From the NCBI GenBank assembly GCA_020636375.1, contig JACJXZ010000011.1, positions 186,001 through 250,000 on the forward strand: DNA of 64,000 bases. Reading direction: 5' to 3'. Position numbers and translations under genes: made by a program. The notes beneath the pieces were generated by a model. It was not told where the DNA came from and did no database searches. It saw only the letters and a list, made by a program, of their open reading frames with translations. The stretch comes from Lewinellaceae bacterium. GTDB lineage: Bacteria > Bacteroidota > Bacteroidia > Chitinophagales > Saprospiraceae. Of this stretch, positions 9,544 through 20,200 are shown piece after piece; position 1 is the stretch's first letter; every line of letters begins with the position of its first letter.

Positions 9544-10989
9544 CTACCTGACCACCACCCGCCTTGTCACATTCACACCCTCTCCCTGCAGGCGCAGCAG
9601 GTATATTCCTGCCGGAAGGCCCGGGTTGAGTTCGTAGCGGATCAGGTTGGCGCCGGGCTGCAGCTGCTCATTGCCCAAACGCTGGGCGAGCCGCCCGTTG
9701 ATGTCCAGCAACCGGGCATTAACGTTTCTTTGGCCTTCGGGCCATTCGAGCTGTACATTTAAAATGCCGGAGGCCGGCTGAGGGAAGACGTTCAGCCTTT
9801 CTATCCCTTCGGGCCCGGAAGCGGCGTTGATGCCCAGGCAGGACAGGTCGACGGGGGTGAGTTCCTGGGTGGCGGCGCAGTTGTCGCCCATGCCTTCGAA
9901 TACGAACAGGCCGGACTGCATGTCCAGCACCAGGATATTGCCGGAAGGCAGCAGGGGGTAAATGCCCCATGCCCCCTTATAGCTGCCGCCGTCCGGCTCC
10001 GGATAAGTATCGTAGTATAAAACCTTTTGCGGATTGGAGGGATCGGAAATATCGTAAACGACCAGCCCGTCGTAGTAATAGCTCACATAGAGATAGTTGC
10101 AGGCAACGATCTGGTTGTGCGGGATGCTGGAGGGGTTCGTTACGCCCGCGTCGAACGTGCCCACCACTTCGATCTCGCAGGGGTTGCGTACGTCGATGAC
10201 CTTCATATCCGCGCCGTGTGTTTCGTCTGCCATGTAGTAATACCGGGCGTCGTCGGTGAGCCAGCCGGAGTGGTTATAACCCCGGAAGGGGTAGTCTGTC
10301 AGGGTGCTCAGGGTTTGCGGACTGAGCGGGCTGGAAAAATCGACAATGGCAAACCCGCTGCCGCCACAGTTGAGGAAGGCGATGCCGTCGCGCACATAGG
10401 CGTCGTGTACATGGCCAACCGACAGGCCGCCGAAGTTGTTGTAGCTGCCCAGCGGCACCGGATTCAAAGGATTGGAAATATTGATGATGCGCATGGCGGC
10501 TGAGCCTCCCTGGTTGCTGTCCATTGCCAGGGCGTATAATTTGGCGCTCGCCGTGTCGATGAAAATGTTGTGCGACCGGCGGATGATCTGGCCCGAATCA
10601 TAAACGACCTCTATTTCATCGGGCAGGTTCCGGATGTCGATGATCTGCAGGGTGCTGGGCCCTTCGTCGCAGACAGCGTAGAGGTAGCCCCGGAAGTCGT
10701 GATAATCCCGGTGGATCACCCCACCGCCCTGGAAGGCGCCGGGCACAAAGTGCGCTTCGAACGGCTGGCCGGGGTCGGTGATGTCGATGAAGTGGGTGCC
10801 GGCCGTAGAACCGACGACGGCGTATTCATGGCCGTTGACCGCCAGGCCCCATATTTCGTTGTAGGTGTTGTCGTAGAAAGCAGACCCTACCAGATCCGGG
10901 TCGTCCCACCTCCCAAGCAGGTTGGCCTGCTGCTGGGCGGAAAGAGAGAGCGGCAGGGCAAAGAGCAGGAACAGTAAGAATGGCTTCAT
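9544..10989 (-). CDS. secreted choice-of-anchor B / LVIVD-repeat protein with T9SS sorting domain
   Basis: This is a 481-residue secreted protein. The start at 10989 gives a clean signal peptide (MKPFLLFLLFALPLSLSAQ). A longer GTG-initiated frame to 11043 is rejected because its extra codons come from the foldback repeat. Residues ~20-390 carry repeated (I/V)IDI-(S/T/R)-(D/N)P blades, for example FIDITDPGQP, IINISNPLNP and VYDISDPSNP. These are typical of LVIVD or choice-of-anchor B propellers. The final ~80 residues form a type A T9SS C-terminal domain (LNVFPQPASGILNV ... GLPAGIYLLRL). The likely site is the cell surface or medium; the ligand is unknown. Confidence 0.82.
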   Translation of the reverse strand: MKPFLLFLLFALPLSLSAQQQANLLGRWDDPDLVGSAFYDNTYNEIWGLAVNGHEYAVVGSTAGTHFIDITDPGQPFEAHFVPGAFQGGGVIHRDYHDFRGYLYAVCDEGPSTLQIIDIRNLPDEIEVVYDSGQIIRRSHNIFIDTASAKLYALAMDSNQGGSAAMRIINISNPLNPVPLGSYNNFGGLSVGHVHDAYVRDGIAFLNCGGSGFAIVDFSSPLSPQTLSTLTDYPFRGYNHSGWLTDDARYYYMADETHGADMKVIDVRNPCEIEVVGTFDAGVTNPSSIPHNQIVACNYLYVSYYYDGLVVYDISDPSNPQKVLYYDTYPEPDGGSYKGAWGIYPLLPSGNILVLDMQSGLFVFEGMGDNCAATQELTPVDLSCLGINAASGPEGIERLNVFPQPASGILNVQLEWPEGQRNVNARLLDINGRLAQRLGNEQLQPGANLIRYELNPGLPAGIYLLRLQGEGVNVTRRVVVR

Positions 10990-11018
10990 AAGATTGCTTT
11001 TAAACAGTAAAAGAGTAA

Positions 11019-11154
11019 AGTAATCCTTAAAAAACAACTTCACGATCCGTCGTTGTAGTGAAGTGAATCAGCCACGTAGGATTGTCGCGGGTTAGGCTGA
11101 TAAACGAGCTACAACGACGAATCTCAAACAGTGAAGTTATTTTTTAATCACTAC
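11019..11154. repeat. 136-bp foldback element, copy 1
   Basis: Outer arms of ~24 bp are inverted (11019-11043 against 11131-11154; core TTAAAAAA.AACTTCAC). Inside them lies a second stem, CGTCGTTGTAG with CTACAACGACG, and a third, ATCAGCC with GGCTGAT. Copies 2 and 3 (14063 and 63681) share the layout, but the second and third stems differ by paired, complementary changes. This copy begins 29 bp upstream of the start codon of the leftward anchor-B gene and lies 213 bp downstream of fabI. Confidence 0.85.
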
Positions 11155-11366
11155 AAAGGTAAAGAGGTTTGGGCAATTGGTTTGTCGCCTGGCGGCAGTA
11201 ATCGGGCGCCGGAAGAGATTTCCCGGCAACAGCTGGCCCGGCGCAATCTGCCCGAACGGAACTCAATGGGTTGAAATGAAAAAGCCTGCGCGGCCATAGA
11301 GTCGCCGGATAAACCAGCAACGCCTTTTGGCCCTCGGCCGGCCCCAGAAACCAATAACCCATCCTG

Positions 11367-12170
11367 CTACATCTCCAGCACCTTCGGGCTCATGCCCATG
11401 CTGGAGAAGCCTCCGTCGTGGTAGAGGTTCTGCATGGTCACCATGCGGGTGAGGTCGGAGAACAGCAGGATGCAGTAATCGGCGCAGGCCTCCGAGGAGG
11501 CGTTGCCCAGGGGCGACATCTTGTCCGCGTAGTCGAAAAACTCGTCGAAGCCCTTTACCCCGCTGCCGGCGGTGGTTTTGGTGGGCGACTGGGAGATGGT
11601 GTTCACGCGCACCTTATTGCGCTCCCCGAAGTGGTAGCCGAAACTGCGGGCGAAGGATTCCAGCAAGGCTTTGGACTCCGCCATTTCGTTGTAGTCGGGA
11701 AAAGTACGCTGGGCGGCGATATAGGTCAGCGCCAGGATAGAGCCCCAGTCGTTCATGGCGTCCATTTTCCACAACGTCTGCATGACCTTATGAAACGAGA
11801 TGGCCGAAATGTCGAAGGTTTTCTGCATCCAGTCGTAGTTCAGGTCGGTATACTCCTTCTTCTTGCGGACGTTGAGCGACATGCCGATGGAGTGCAGGAC
11901 GAAGTCGATCTTGCCGCCGAGGGCGTCTGTCGACTGCCGGAACAGGTTTTCCAGGTCTTCCAGGCTGGTGGCGTCGGCGGGAATCACTTCCGACTTCAGC
12001 TTTTCGCCCAGTTTCTGGATCTCGCCGAAGCGCATCGCTACCGGCGCGTTGGTCAGGGTGATGGCGGCGCCTTCTTCCACACAGCGTTCCGCTACTTTCC
12101 AGGCAATCGATTTGTCGTCGAGCGCGCCGAAGATGACGCCTCTTTTTCCTTTTAGCAGGTTATTGGTCAT
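11367..12170 (-). CDS. fabI: enoyl-[acyl-carrier-protein] reductase (NADH), FabI type
   Basis: This 267-residue short-chain dehydrogenase-type enzyme reduces trans-2-enoyl-ACP in the last step of each fatty-acid elongation cycle. It has the FabI nucleotide-binding start (GKRGVIFGALDDKSIAW), the HSIGMSLN region, and the catalytic pair spaced as expected: TYIAAQ, then PDYNEMAESK, with Tyr and Lys seven residues apart. The C-terminal DGGFSSMGM matches the family. Length is normal. It stands alone on the minus strand, downstream of recN, with 78 bp between them. Confidence 0.95.
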   Translation of the reverse strand: MTNNLLKGKRGVIFGALDDKSIAWKVAERCVEEGAAITLTNAPVAMRFGEIQKLGEKLKSEVIPADATSLEDLENLFRQSTDALGGKIDFVLHSIGMSLNVRKKKEYTDLNYDWMQKTFDISAISFHKVMQTLWKMDAMNDWGSILALTYIAAQRTFPDYNEMAESKALLESFARSFGYHFGERNKVRVNTISQSPTKTTAGSGVKGFDEFFDYADKMSPLGNASSEACADYCILLFSDLTRMVTMQNLYHDGGFSSMGMSPKVLEM

Positions 12171-12248
12171 TTTTATGATTTTTAGCCTCTTGATTCGGTT
12201 CAGGGCGACAAGATAATTTTACACATTTATAGGTATGTACCCTCCGCC

Positions 12249-13907
12249 TCATCCCGCCTTCAGGAGTTCCCGCGCATTGGCGATGGCCGAGTCGCTGGGC
12301 GGGTTCTGGCTCAGCATGGTGGCGATGGCCTGGATGCGTTCCTCCAGTTCCAGGTTGCGCAGTTCGGTAATGGTGCGCCCTTCTTTTATTTTTTTGTAAA
12401 CAAAATAATGGACATCTGCTTTGGAAGCGATCTGCGGGGAATGGGTGATGGAAACGACCTGGTGTTCGTTGCTCAGTTTGCGCAGGATATTGCCCATTTT
12501 CAGGGCCACGTCGCCGGAGATGCCGGTGTCGATCTCGTCGAAGATGAGGGTGGGCAGCGGGATGGCGCTGGCCACCAGGGATTTGACCACCAGGGTGAGG
12601 CGCGACAGTTCGCCGCCGGAGGCCACGTCCTTGATCAGTTGCAGGCGGCTGCCCAGGTTGGCGGCGAAGAGGAAGTTGACCTCGTCCAGCCCGGTTGGCC
12701 CCAGCTCGTCGAGGCGGGTGAATTCAGCCTTCAGGCGGGCGTGTTCCATGGCCAGTTCGGCCAGCATGCGCTCCACCTTGTTTTCAAAGCCTCCGACCAC
12801 GGCATGGCGGCGGCGGCTCAGCTCTTCGGCCTGTTCCCGGAGGGTTGTTTCCTGTTGGTGTACCTCTTTTTCCAGGGAAGCGATCTCGGCGCTGAGGTCG
12901 CCGATGTCGTTCAGCTGTTGCTGCAGGCTCTCCTGGATGGAGAGCAGCTCTTCGACGGAAGCCACCTGGTGCTTGTTCTGGAGGCGGTAGATCATGTCGA
13001 GGCGCTGTTGCACCTGCATGATGCGCTCGGGGTCGTGTTCCGTTTCTTCGGCCACCCCTTCGAACTCCTGGGAAAGGTCGTTCAATTCTACCAAAACGCT
13101 GTCGAGGCGCTCGAAGAACTTGTCCAGGCGGGAGTCGAACCTGCGGATACCCTTCAGGGCCTGGGCCACTTCCTCGAGCTGGCCGATCACGGAAACTTCG
13201 CTTTCGCTCAGTTGCTGGAAAGCGGCCGCCAGGGTCGTCTTGATGTCTTCGGCATTGGCCAGACGGGACAGTTCCTCTTCCAGTTCCTCCTGTTCGCCGG
13301 CTTTGAGGGCGGCGGCATTGAACTCTTCCAGTTGGAAGTTGAGGAAGTCCAGTTCCTTGGCGGCATTTTCATTGCGGCGGATGAGTTCCGCCAGGCGGCG
13401 GCGGCGTGTCTGATACTGCGCAAACCCGTGCTGGTATTGGCCCAGCAGGGCCTTGTTGTTGGCCAGGGCGTCGAGCAGGCGCAGTTGGAAGGACACCTGG
13501 TGGATGTCCAGGTTGTCGAACTGCTGGTGCAGGTCGACCAGAGTGGAGCTTAAATCCTGGAGGATATTCAGGGTTACCGGCGTATCGTTGACGAAGGCCC
13601 GCGATTTTCCGGAAGGGGTGATTTCCCGGCGGATGACCATGGTGTCTTCATAGTCGAGGTCGTTTTCTTCAAAAAAGCCTTTCAGTTCGTACCGGCTCAC
13701 ATCGAACAGGGCCTCGACCACGCATTTGTTTTCGAGGTTGTAGAGCGACTTGATGTCCGCGCGCTTGCCCATGATGAGCCCCAGCGCGCCCAGCAGGATG
13801 GACTTGCCCGCTCCCGTTTCTCCGGTGACAATGGTCAGCCCCTGGGAGAATTTCATCTCCAGCTCTTCGATAATCGCGTAGTTCCGTATCTGTAGGCTCT
13901 TGATCAT
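12249..13907 (-). CDS. recN: DNA repair protein RecN
   Basis: This 552-residue SMC-like ATPase acts in double-strand-break repair. The Walker A motif GETGAGKS is at residues 29-36. A long coiled-coil middle (about 150-400, rich in L, E, Q and R) follows, then the ABC-like signature ASGGELSRL (about 430) and Walker B TLIFDEIDTGISG (about 455). The length is typical. A well-placed promoter lies just upstream (13939-13971). RecN is damage-inducible in many bacteria, but no operator could be assigned here. Confidence 0.95.
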   Translation of the reverse strand: MIKSLQIRNYAIIEELEMKFSQGLTIVTGETGAGKSILLGALGLIMGKRADIKSLYNLENKCVVEALFDVSRYELKGFFEENDLDYEDTMVIRREITPSGKSRAFVNDTPVTLNILQDLSSTLVDLHQQFDNLDIHQVSFQLRLLDALANNKALLGQYQHGFAQYQTRRRRLAELIRRNENAAKELDFLNFQLEEFNAAALKAGEQEELEEELSRLANAEDIKTTLAAAFQQLSESEVSVIGQLEEVAQALKGIRRFDSRLDKFFERLDSVLVELNDLSQEFEGVAEETEHDPERIMQVQQRLDMIYRLQNKHQVASVEELLSIQESLQQQLNDIGDLSAEIASLEKEVHQQETTLREQAEELSRRRHAVVGGFENKVERMLAELAMEHARLKAEFTRLDELGPTGLDEVNFLFAANLGSRLQLIKDVASGGELSRLTLVVKSLVASAIPLPTLIFDEIDTGISGDVALKMGNILRKLSNEHQVVSITHSPQIASKADVHYFVYKKIKEGRTITELRNLELEERIQAIATMLSQNPPSDSAIANARELLKAG

Positions 13908-13938
13908 ATATTGCTTTCCGCCAGAAAAAAAATCTGCG

Positions 13939-13971
13939 CAAAGTTAATTGTTTTGGCGATATGCAGCCCAA
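13939..13971 (-). promoter_or_regulatory. predicted recN promoter (Bacteroidota type)
   Basis: On the minus strand TAACTTTG (13946 to 13939) matches the TAnnTTTG -7 element exactly. A TTG -33 element starts 25 bp upstream (13971-13969). The predicted start of transcription is about 25 nt before the recN ATG. Confidence 0.5.
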
Positions 13972-14062
13972 TAAGTGGGGGGCAAATGTACGCGCTCCTG
14001 GCAAGCTGTTTATTATTGGCGTGTTCAATCTGCCGGGCTTCCGTTATGTTCCGGTTAGGCTA

Positions 14063-14166
14063 AGTAATCCTTAAAAAATAACTTCACGGCTCTTAGTTGT
14101 AGTGAAGTGAAGCAGCCAGTCAGGGTTCCAGCGGGGTCAGGCTGCTGAACGAGCTACAACTAAGGG
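14063..14166. repeat. foldback element, copy 2 (right arm missing)
   Basis: This copy is nearly identical to copy 3 at 63681 over its first ~100 bp. It includes the left outer arm, the TTAGTTGTAG / CTACAACTAA stem and the AGCAGCC / GGCTGCT stem. After CTACAACTAAGGG the right outer arm is absent, so this copy is truncated. It lies in the 327-bp gap between sprA (stop at 14235) and recN, 3' of sprA. The gap also holds the recN promoter and no gene. Confidence 0.8.
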
Positions 14167-14234
14167 TACCAATAATAACCAGCAAAAGCAGCGGGCGCCG
14201 GCGGCAAAACAACTACCCGAAACTTCGTTTTCTA

Positions 14235-17200
14235 TCAGTTCAACTGAAAACTGACAATAATCCCCCCCGACGTGTCCGTCCGCGGGAAACCGGCCGATGT
14301 CTTCGGCACCGTGCGCCGGTAATCGAAGAACAGGCGAAGCGATAGGCGGCGGTTGAGCTGGTATTCTGCCGAAGGCGACAAGCTCAGCGTGTAGTTGCCC
14401 CGGGTCGGTTCGATGATGCCCTGGTCGAGCCGGTGGGCGAAGGTCACATCGTCGCGCAGGGAGAAGTTGAAGTTGACGTCCAGGTCCTGGCTTTGGAGCC
14501 CGCGGCCCCGCGGGCCCCGGTTGTTCCGCTGGTTGCCCTGTTGCTGCTGATCCGGCTGCTGGTCCTGGTTGCCCCGGCCCTTTTTCTTATTGCTGCCGGT
14601 CAGGAACGGAATGTCCAGGTTGCGGATCAGGTAGCCAAAGCCGAGGACGATCTCCTTGGTCTGGGTCTCGTTCAGCTGGTAACTCACCGTACTCAGGGCC
14701 AGGCCCCTCGATTTTTTGTAATCCACATTGAACGACATGCCGTTCTTGAGAGTAGCGTCGACGGCAATCAGGGGCGAGAAGGCTTCCTGGATGACGACGT
14801 CGGAAATTTCCAGCCTCGGGTAGAAGTTGAAGCTGGTGGTGTCGATCGGCTCCGAGTCACGCGTGGCCAGGTAGGGCAGGCTCGACCGGAAGTTGCTCAC
14901 CGCCAGGGTGGTCCGGTAGCCGTGGGTCAGAGAGAAATTCTGGAAGATATCCTGGAATAAAGGTAGCCGCGACAGGCCGTTGTAGGTCAGCCGCCAGTTT
15001 ACCTTCGGCATGACGTCAAAGATGTCGAGGCTGGCCGAACGGGCGTCTTCGCCGGTGTAGGCGGCGATGAACGCGGGGATCAGCACGTCCTGCTGCGTGT
15101 TGCCGAAGCCGCGGGCATAACCCAGGTCGGCCAGGTTCTCGTCTCCGTGCTCGCCGACGCCCAGCCGGTTGGAAATGATCACGCGGTTGCTTTCGAACTC
15201 CTTGAACAGGCCGATGATCTCGTCGCGGCTGTCCCGGAACAGGGTATTGAGCGCAAAATAGGTGACCTGCATCTGGCCAATCTCAATGGGCACGGTATGC
15301 ACCAGATCCTTGACGCCGTCTATGATCGAGGTGTCCTTGAAGGTTTCGGTGAAGGTCTCCGAGTAGTTCTTGTTCAGCTCCAGGTCGACGCGGAAGTCCT
15401 TGAACGGTTCCACGGTGGCCCGCACGTCGTAACTCTGGGTATATTGCTGGATCACTTCCTGGTTCTGGAAAACGCTGCCGGTGATCCAGTCGGCATTCTC
15501 CCGCAGCCAGTCCCCCTGGATGTTGTTGGGGTTGGGGTTGAAGCGCTGGTCCTCGGTCAGGTTGCGGATGTTGGGTTGCAGGCCGGCTACGAAGTCCCAG
15601 CCCGGCGATTCGAAGTTGGTCATCCCCAAAATGCCGGAACGCGGCAGATAACCGGGGACGGTGGTCGACAACTGCTCGGAATAGTTGAACCGCACCCGCC
15701 GGACGGCCAGCAGGGGCCGGACGATGGCGCGCTCCACCGCGCTGGGCTGGCGGTCTTTCTTTTCCTTTTCCTTTTTATCGCCCTCCTCCTCCTTTTTCTC
15801 GCCGTCGCGGCTGCGGGGGTTCCGCCGCCCGGAAGACGGCCGGCCCGGGCGGGCCTTGCTCGCCCCCCGGTTGATCTTGCCCAGGTAGGGAACCTTGTCG
15901 TAGAGTTTCTCGAGGTTGAGGTCGACGTTGCCGCTGCGGTTTTGGTTGTTCTGGATCAGGTTGCCCAGGGAGTCGACGTTCAGGGCGGCCGCCGTCCAGT
16001 TGTATCCGCCGGTGTACTGCACCTTGGCCGTCACCCAGTCCCCGAAGAAGGGCAGGTACCGCACCGGCAGGTTGTAGCTGACATTCAGGTTGTGCTGGTA
16101 GTTCTTGGGGCGCCCGAAATTCTTGATGTTCTCCCAGATGCTGTCCCGGCGGATCTCCCGGGCCCGGTCGATGCCGAACTGCTCGACCAGGGCGGTCTCG
16201 TCGGGCTCGTCGATCACTGACGAGTTGGTGGCGTTGAAGTTGAATTTCAGGGACCGCGTGATGTCCCACTGCAGGTCGTAGTCGCGGTCCCAGGTGAAGC
16301 GTTTGTTGTAGAAGGTCTTAAACCGGGGATCCACGTCGGTGAAGCGATAGCGCGTGGTCTGGAACCGGCGGTTCATCACGGAGCTGAAGCTGAACGAGTT
16401 GGGCAGCGGGTTGAAGTTGATCTCCTTGATCAGGCGCAGCAATTCGCTGTTGAGCTTTTTGAACGGCTCGATGTATTTGGTGCGGGTGCTGTAGGTATAA
16501 TCCAGCGCGCCGGTATGTTTTTCCTCCTGGTCGAATTCGATGATGGGGTCCCGGTACTCCGTTTCGGTAAAGGAATACGAGACGCTGAAGTTGGAAATAT
16601 CCCAGGGCATGGGCGGCTTGCTGTTGTCGGCCCGTTCTTTCCGGACGTTGGTGAAGTTGATGCTCTTCAGGGTGGTCACTTCCTGGGACTGGGCCAGGAT
16701 GGAATCCCGCTCCTGGCTGTCGGCGCTCTGCAGCTTGTCTTTCAGCGTAATATCCAGGTCGTAGGGGTCGAATTCCGGCCGTTTGGTCGTGTTGGAATAC
16801 TGGGCGTAGAAGGGCAGGCGCAGCCGCCAGCTTTCGGGCAGGAACTTGTCGAGGTTGAAGTTGGCGGCCAGGTCGATGCCGGTGATGCGTTCCCGCTGCC
16901 GTTCCTGCACTTTCTGGTCGATGGCGCCGAAGCCGATGCTCGAAATATTTCCGGCGGCGGTGATGCTGCCGAAGTCGGCCAGTTGGGCGTCGATGCGGGC
17001 GGTGGCCGCGGCGCCGCCCCGTTCGTCCAGGCCGGTCAGGCGCATCTCGTTGAGCCATACTTCGACGTCGTAAGGGACGTTGTCGAAGTCGTAGATATTG
17101 CGGATGCCCACCATCACGACTTTGACCTGTCCGACCGACGGGTTGCCGAGGATCTTCAGGGTGGCAATCGAGCTGTCGCTGGGCGTCGGCATTTGTTTCT

Positions 17201-20200
17201 GATAGAGTTCATTGAGGGGGATGCCCTCCTGGTTGCGCTCTTCCTTCAGGCGCACGAAGTCATCCAGCGCGAAGTCGATCTCGTTCTCGATGCGCCAAAC
17301 CTGGTTCTTGTACTCGGCGCTGTTGGGGTTGCCGTTCAGCAGGGTGGAGTCGGACATGACCAGCGGCAGTTCATACTCGTAGTAGTTGTTCCGGAAGTCG
17401 CTGCCCAGGCGGACATAGAGGGACAGGGCATTCTCCGGGACTTTGATACCCTTCTCTTCGGCGTGGACGAACATTTTGAAGCGCTCGTACACCCGCATGT
17501 CCATATTGATGATCTTGAAGATGGCGCGTTCGTCCCCATCACAGAGGTCGCGGACGTTGACGGAGAGCGACTGTTCGTTCTGCAGGGCGCTGAAGACGCC
17601 CACCGACTGCTCGCGCTGGATGCCTACCGGCAGGACGTAGTTGAACGGCTGCCGGCCGTTGTTTTCTTCGATGTTGACGTTATCCACGTTGAAGAAGGTG
17701 GAATCCGCAGAACAGACCGGAGCGCCCGGGCCGCCGAGCTGAGAGAGATCGCCCCGGTAGCGGCGCCACTGGTTGCGCACCAGTTCCAGGCGGGCAAAGC
17801 GCAGGACGACCGGCGCGCGGAAGCCGTGCATAAACATCCGCATGAAGCGGATGGAGCGGAAGTCGCGGATGCCGCCGACGGACACCTTTTCCGGGCCGTT
17901 GAGGGGGATGCGGAAGCGGTACCAGATGCGTTCCCCGTCGTCGCTTACCCGCTGGTCGGTGATGAAGGGCGTGCGTTCGGTATCCAGCTGGCGGGCATCC
18001 ATCGGGTTGGCCCGCAGGGGGATGTGGTACTGGAAGTAAGATTCCGTTTCGTTGAGGGTATTGTCCTGGTTGAGGTCTTCGGCGTCGGGGATGTTGGTGG
18101 CTGTCTGCCGTTCAGTCTGGTTGTCGTTGGAGCGGGAGTTGCCCTGGGGGTTGTTGAAGTCGCGGTACCGCCGCAGCACGCCGTCCTGATCGGTGAAGCT
18201 GGCGTCCCGGTAGTAGCGGAAATCGTCGTAGGCGGGGTCCACTTCCAGCCTGGATGCTGCCTGCGGGTTGGCGGCCCGGACGGCATCGAGGTAAGGCGCG
18301 TATTTTTCGCGTTCGCCGTTGTTGTCCAGGCCGTCGAGGCCGACATCCTGGCGTTCGCGGGTTTCGCGGTCGTTGTCGAAAGCGCGGACGATCTGCTGGG
18401 AGACGGGCACCCGCGCCCAGTTGGTTTCGTCGGTACGCCGCTCGGGGTTGGCCGGGCCGGGCAGGCCGTTCTCGAAGAAGATTCGGGAGTCGCGGAGGAT
18501 ATCTTCGGAGATATTGCCGAGGTTGATGTACAGGTCGCCCTGTTTCTGCTCGTAGTCCTGGGCGGGGTTATTCGGGTTGGCCGGGTCGAGGAAGGGGCTG
18601 AGCATCCAGAATTCCAGGAATTCGATGTTGGCGGTCTGGAAGTCGTTGGTGTTGAGGTCGCGCATGATGCCGCCCCATCGGGTCTGCGGGTCGCGCAGCA
18701 CCATGGAATCGCCGAGGAACTCCACCCCTTGCGTATAGCCGGGGTACCCATCGGGCGTATCGAAGTTGTAGGGCCCGCGTTCGTTGGGGTAGTAGGCCAG
18801 GTCCAGGGTCTGGATATTGGGCAGTTGGTCGGGCGTCAGCTGCAGGTTGGGGAAGACTTCCTGCTGGGGTACCTGGCTGGTGTAGGGATTTTCGTTATCG
18901 CCGGTGCCCCGGGCGCCGGGGTCGATGCGGTACCAGTTGAGGCGGGCGCGGTTGGCGCCGTAGCGCAGGTCGTTGATCAGTTCGGCTTCCGGAAAGAGGG
19001 GGTTGTTGTTCTGCCCGTCGTTCTGCGGCGTGCTGGCCAGGTACCAGCGGTTGGTCGGGATGCGCAGGTCGAAGCTGCTGCCGCTGCCTTCGAAGTCGTC
19101 GATGTAGACCACCCCGCCCTTGTCCTTGCGGTTTTGGTTGATGGCGCGGGCGTGGCCGGGGCGGAGGGCGGCCGCTTCGGCCGTTACGTTGATGGTCGAC
19201 ATTTCCTTGGTGGAGATGCCGGGCAGGGCGTCGACCAGGCGGGTCAGCCAGGGGGCTTCGCGGCTCAGGTTGAGGTCCAGGCCGTAGATTTTGTTGTTGA
19301 TGGGGTCGTCTCCGACGTTAACCTTCTGGGTGAAGGGGCGCTCGAAGAGCTGCAGGTAGGTGGCGCCGATATTGAAATTGTCGTCTACCTCATAATCGGC
19401 GCGCAGGCCGACCATGGTTTTGGTCTGGAAGCCGAATAGGGTATTGTCCTCGAAGGAGACGTTGATCGGCACACCCGACTGCAGGATGGCGTCGTTGAGG
19501 ATGCGCACCTTGCCGATATTGTAATCCACCTCATAATCCTTGCCTTCCTGGAGGCGCTGCCCCCCGGCGGTCACGCTCACCGAGCCCTGGGGGATGTTGA
19601 ACGCTCCCAGGGAGATTTCGGAGGAGACGCTGGATTTGTATTCCCCGCGGATGATGTAGCGGTTCTGTTCGGCCGATTCCTGGGCCAGGAAGAGGGTAGT
19701 TTCGTAGAGCGAGTCGTAAACGTATTTGCGCGACAGCAGGTCGTTGCTGATGCTGTCGGCGAGGGTTTGCCCGAAGGGTTCCAGGACGGGGAACATGATG
19801 CGGCCGTTGCGCGGGTTGATGGTCACGCCCGGCACGAAGTCGAAGATGCCGTCGGGCTGCGGGTCGCCCTGGGTATTGAGGTTGTCGAGGTTGAAAACGC
19901 GGAGCAGGGGTTTGCCGGCGATCCGGGTTTCGGGCAGGAAGCGCTTCTGGCCGGCGCCGGGGTCGTCGTAGAAAATATCGAGGCGGAAATCCTGCTGGTT
20001 GACCTGAAAAGCGCCGATGGAATAGACGTTTTTCATCATGAGGTCCCAGGTGGGCACGTCGGTGCGCTGGGTGGTGCTTTTCAGCATTTTGACGAAGAGC
20101 ACCTTGGGGGTCAGGTCCATGGTATCGGTGCTGACGGTGCCGTTGTTGATCGACATTTCGCCGACGCGGTAGATGTTTCCGTTGTATTCGTATTCGAAGG

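Noticed and set aside
11144..11362. Small leftward frames between the foldback element and fabI
   Set aside because: They are short, overlap one another in different frames, begin inside or next to the repeat, and show no protein-like pattern.
16515..19439. A 974-codon open frame on the plus strand
   Set aside because: It lies wholly opposite sprA, and its translation is a biased V/G/A/D/E-rich shadow without motifs. The opposite-strand gene is clearly the real one. The 612-codon frame at 19767-21605 is rejected for the same reason.
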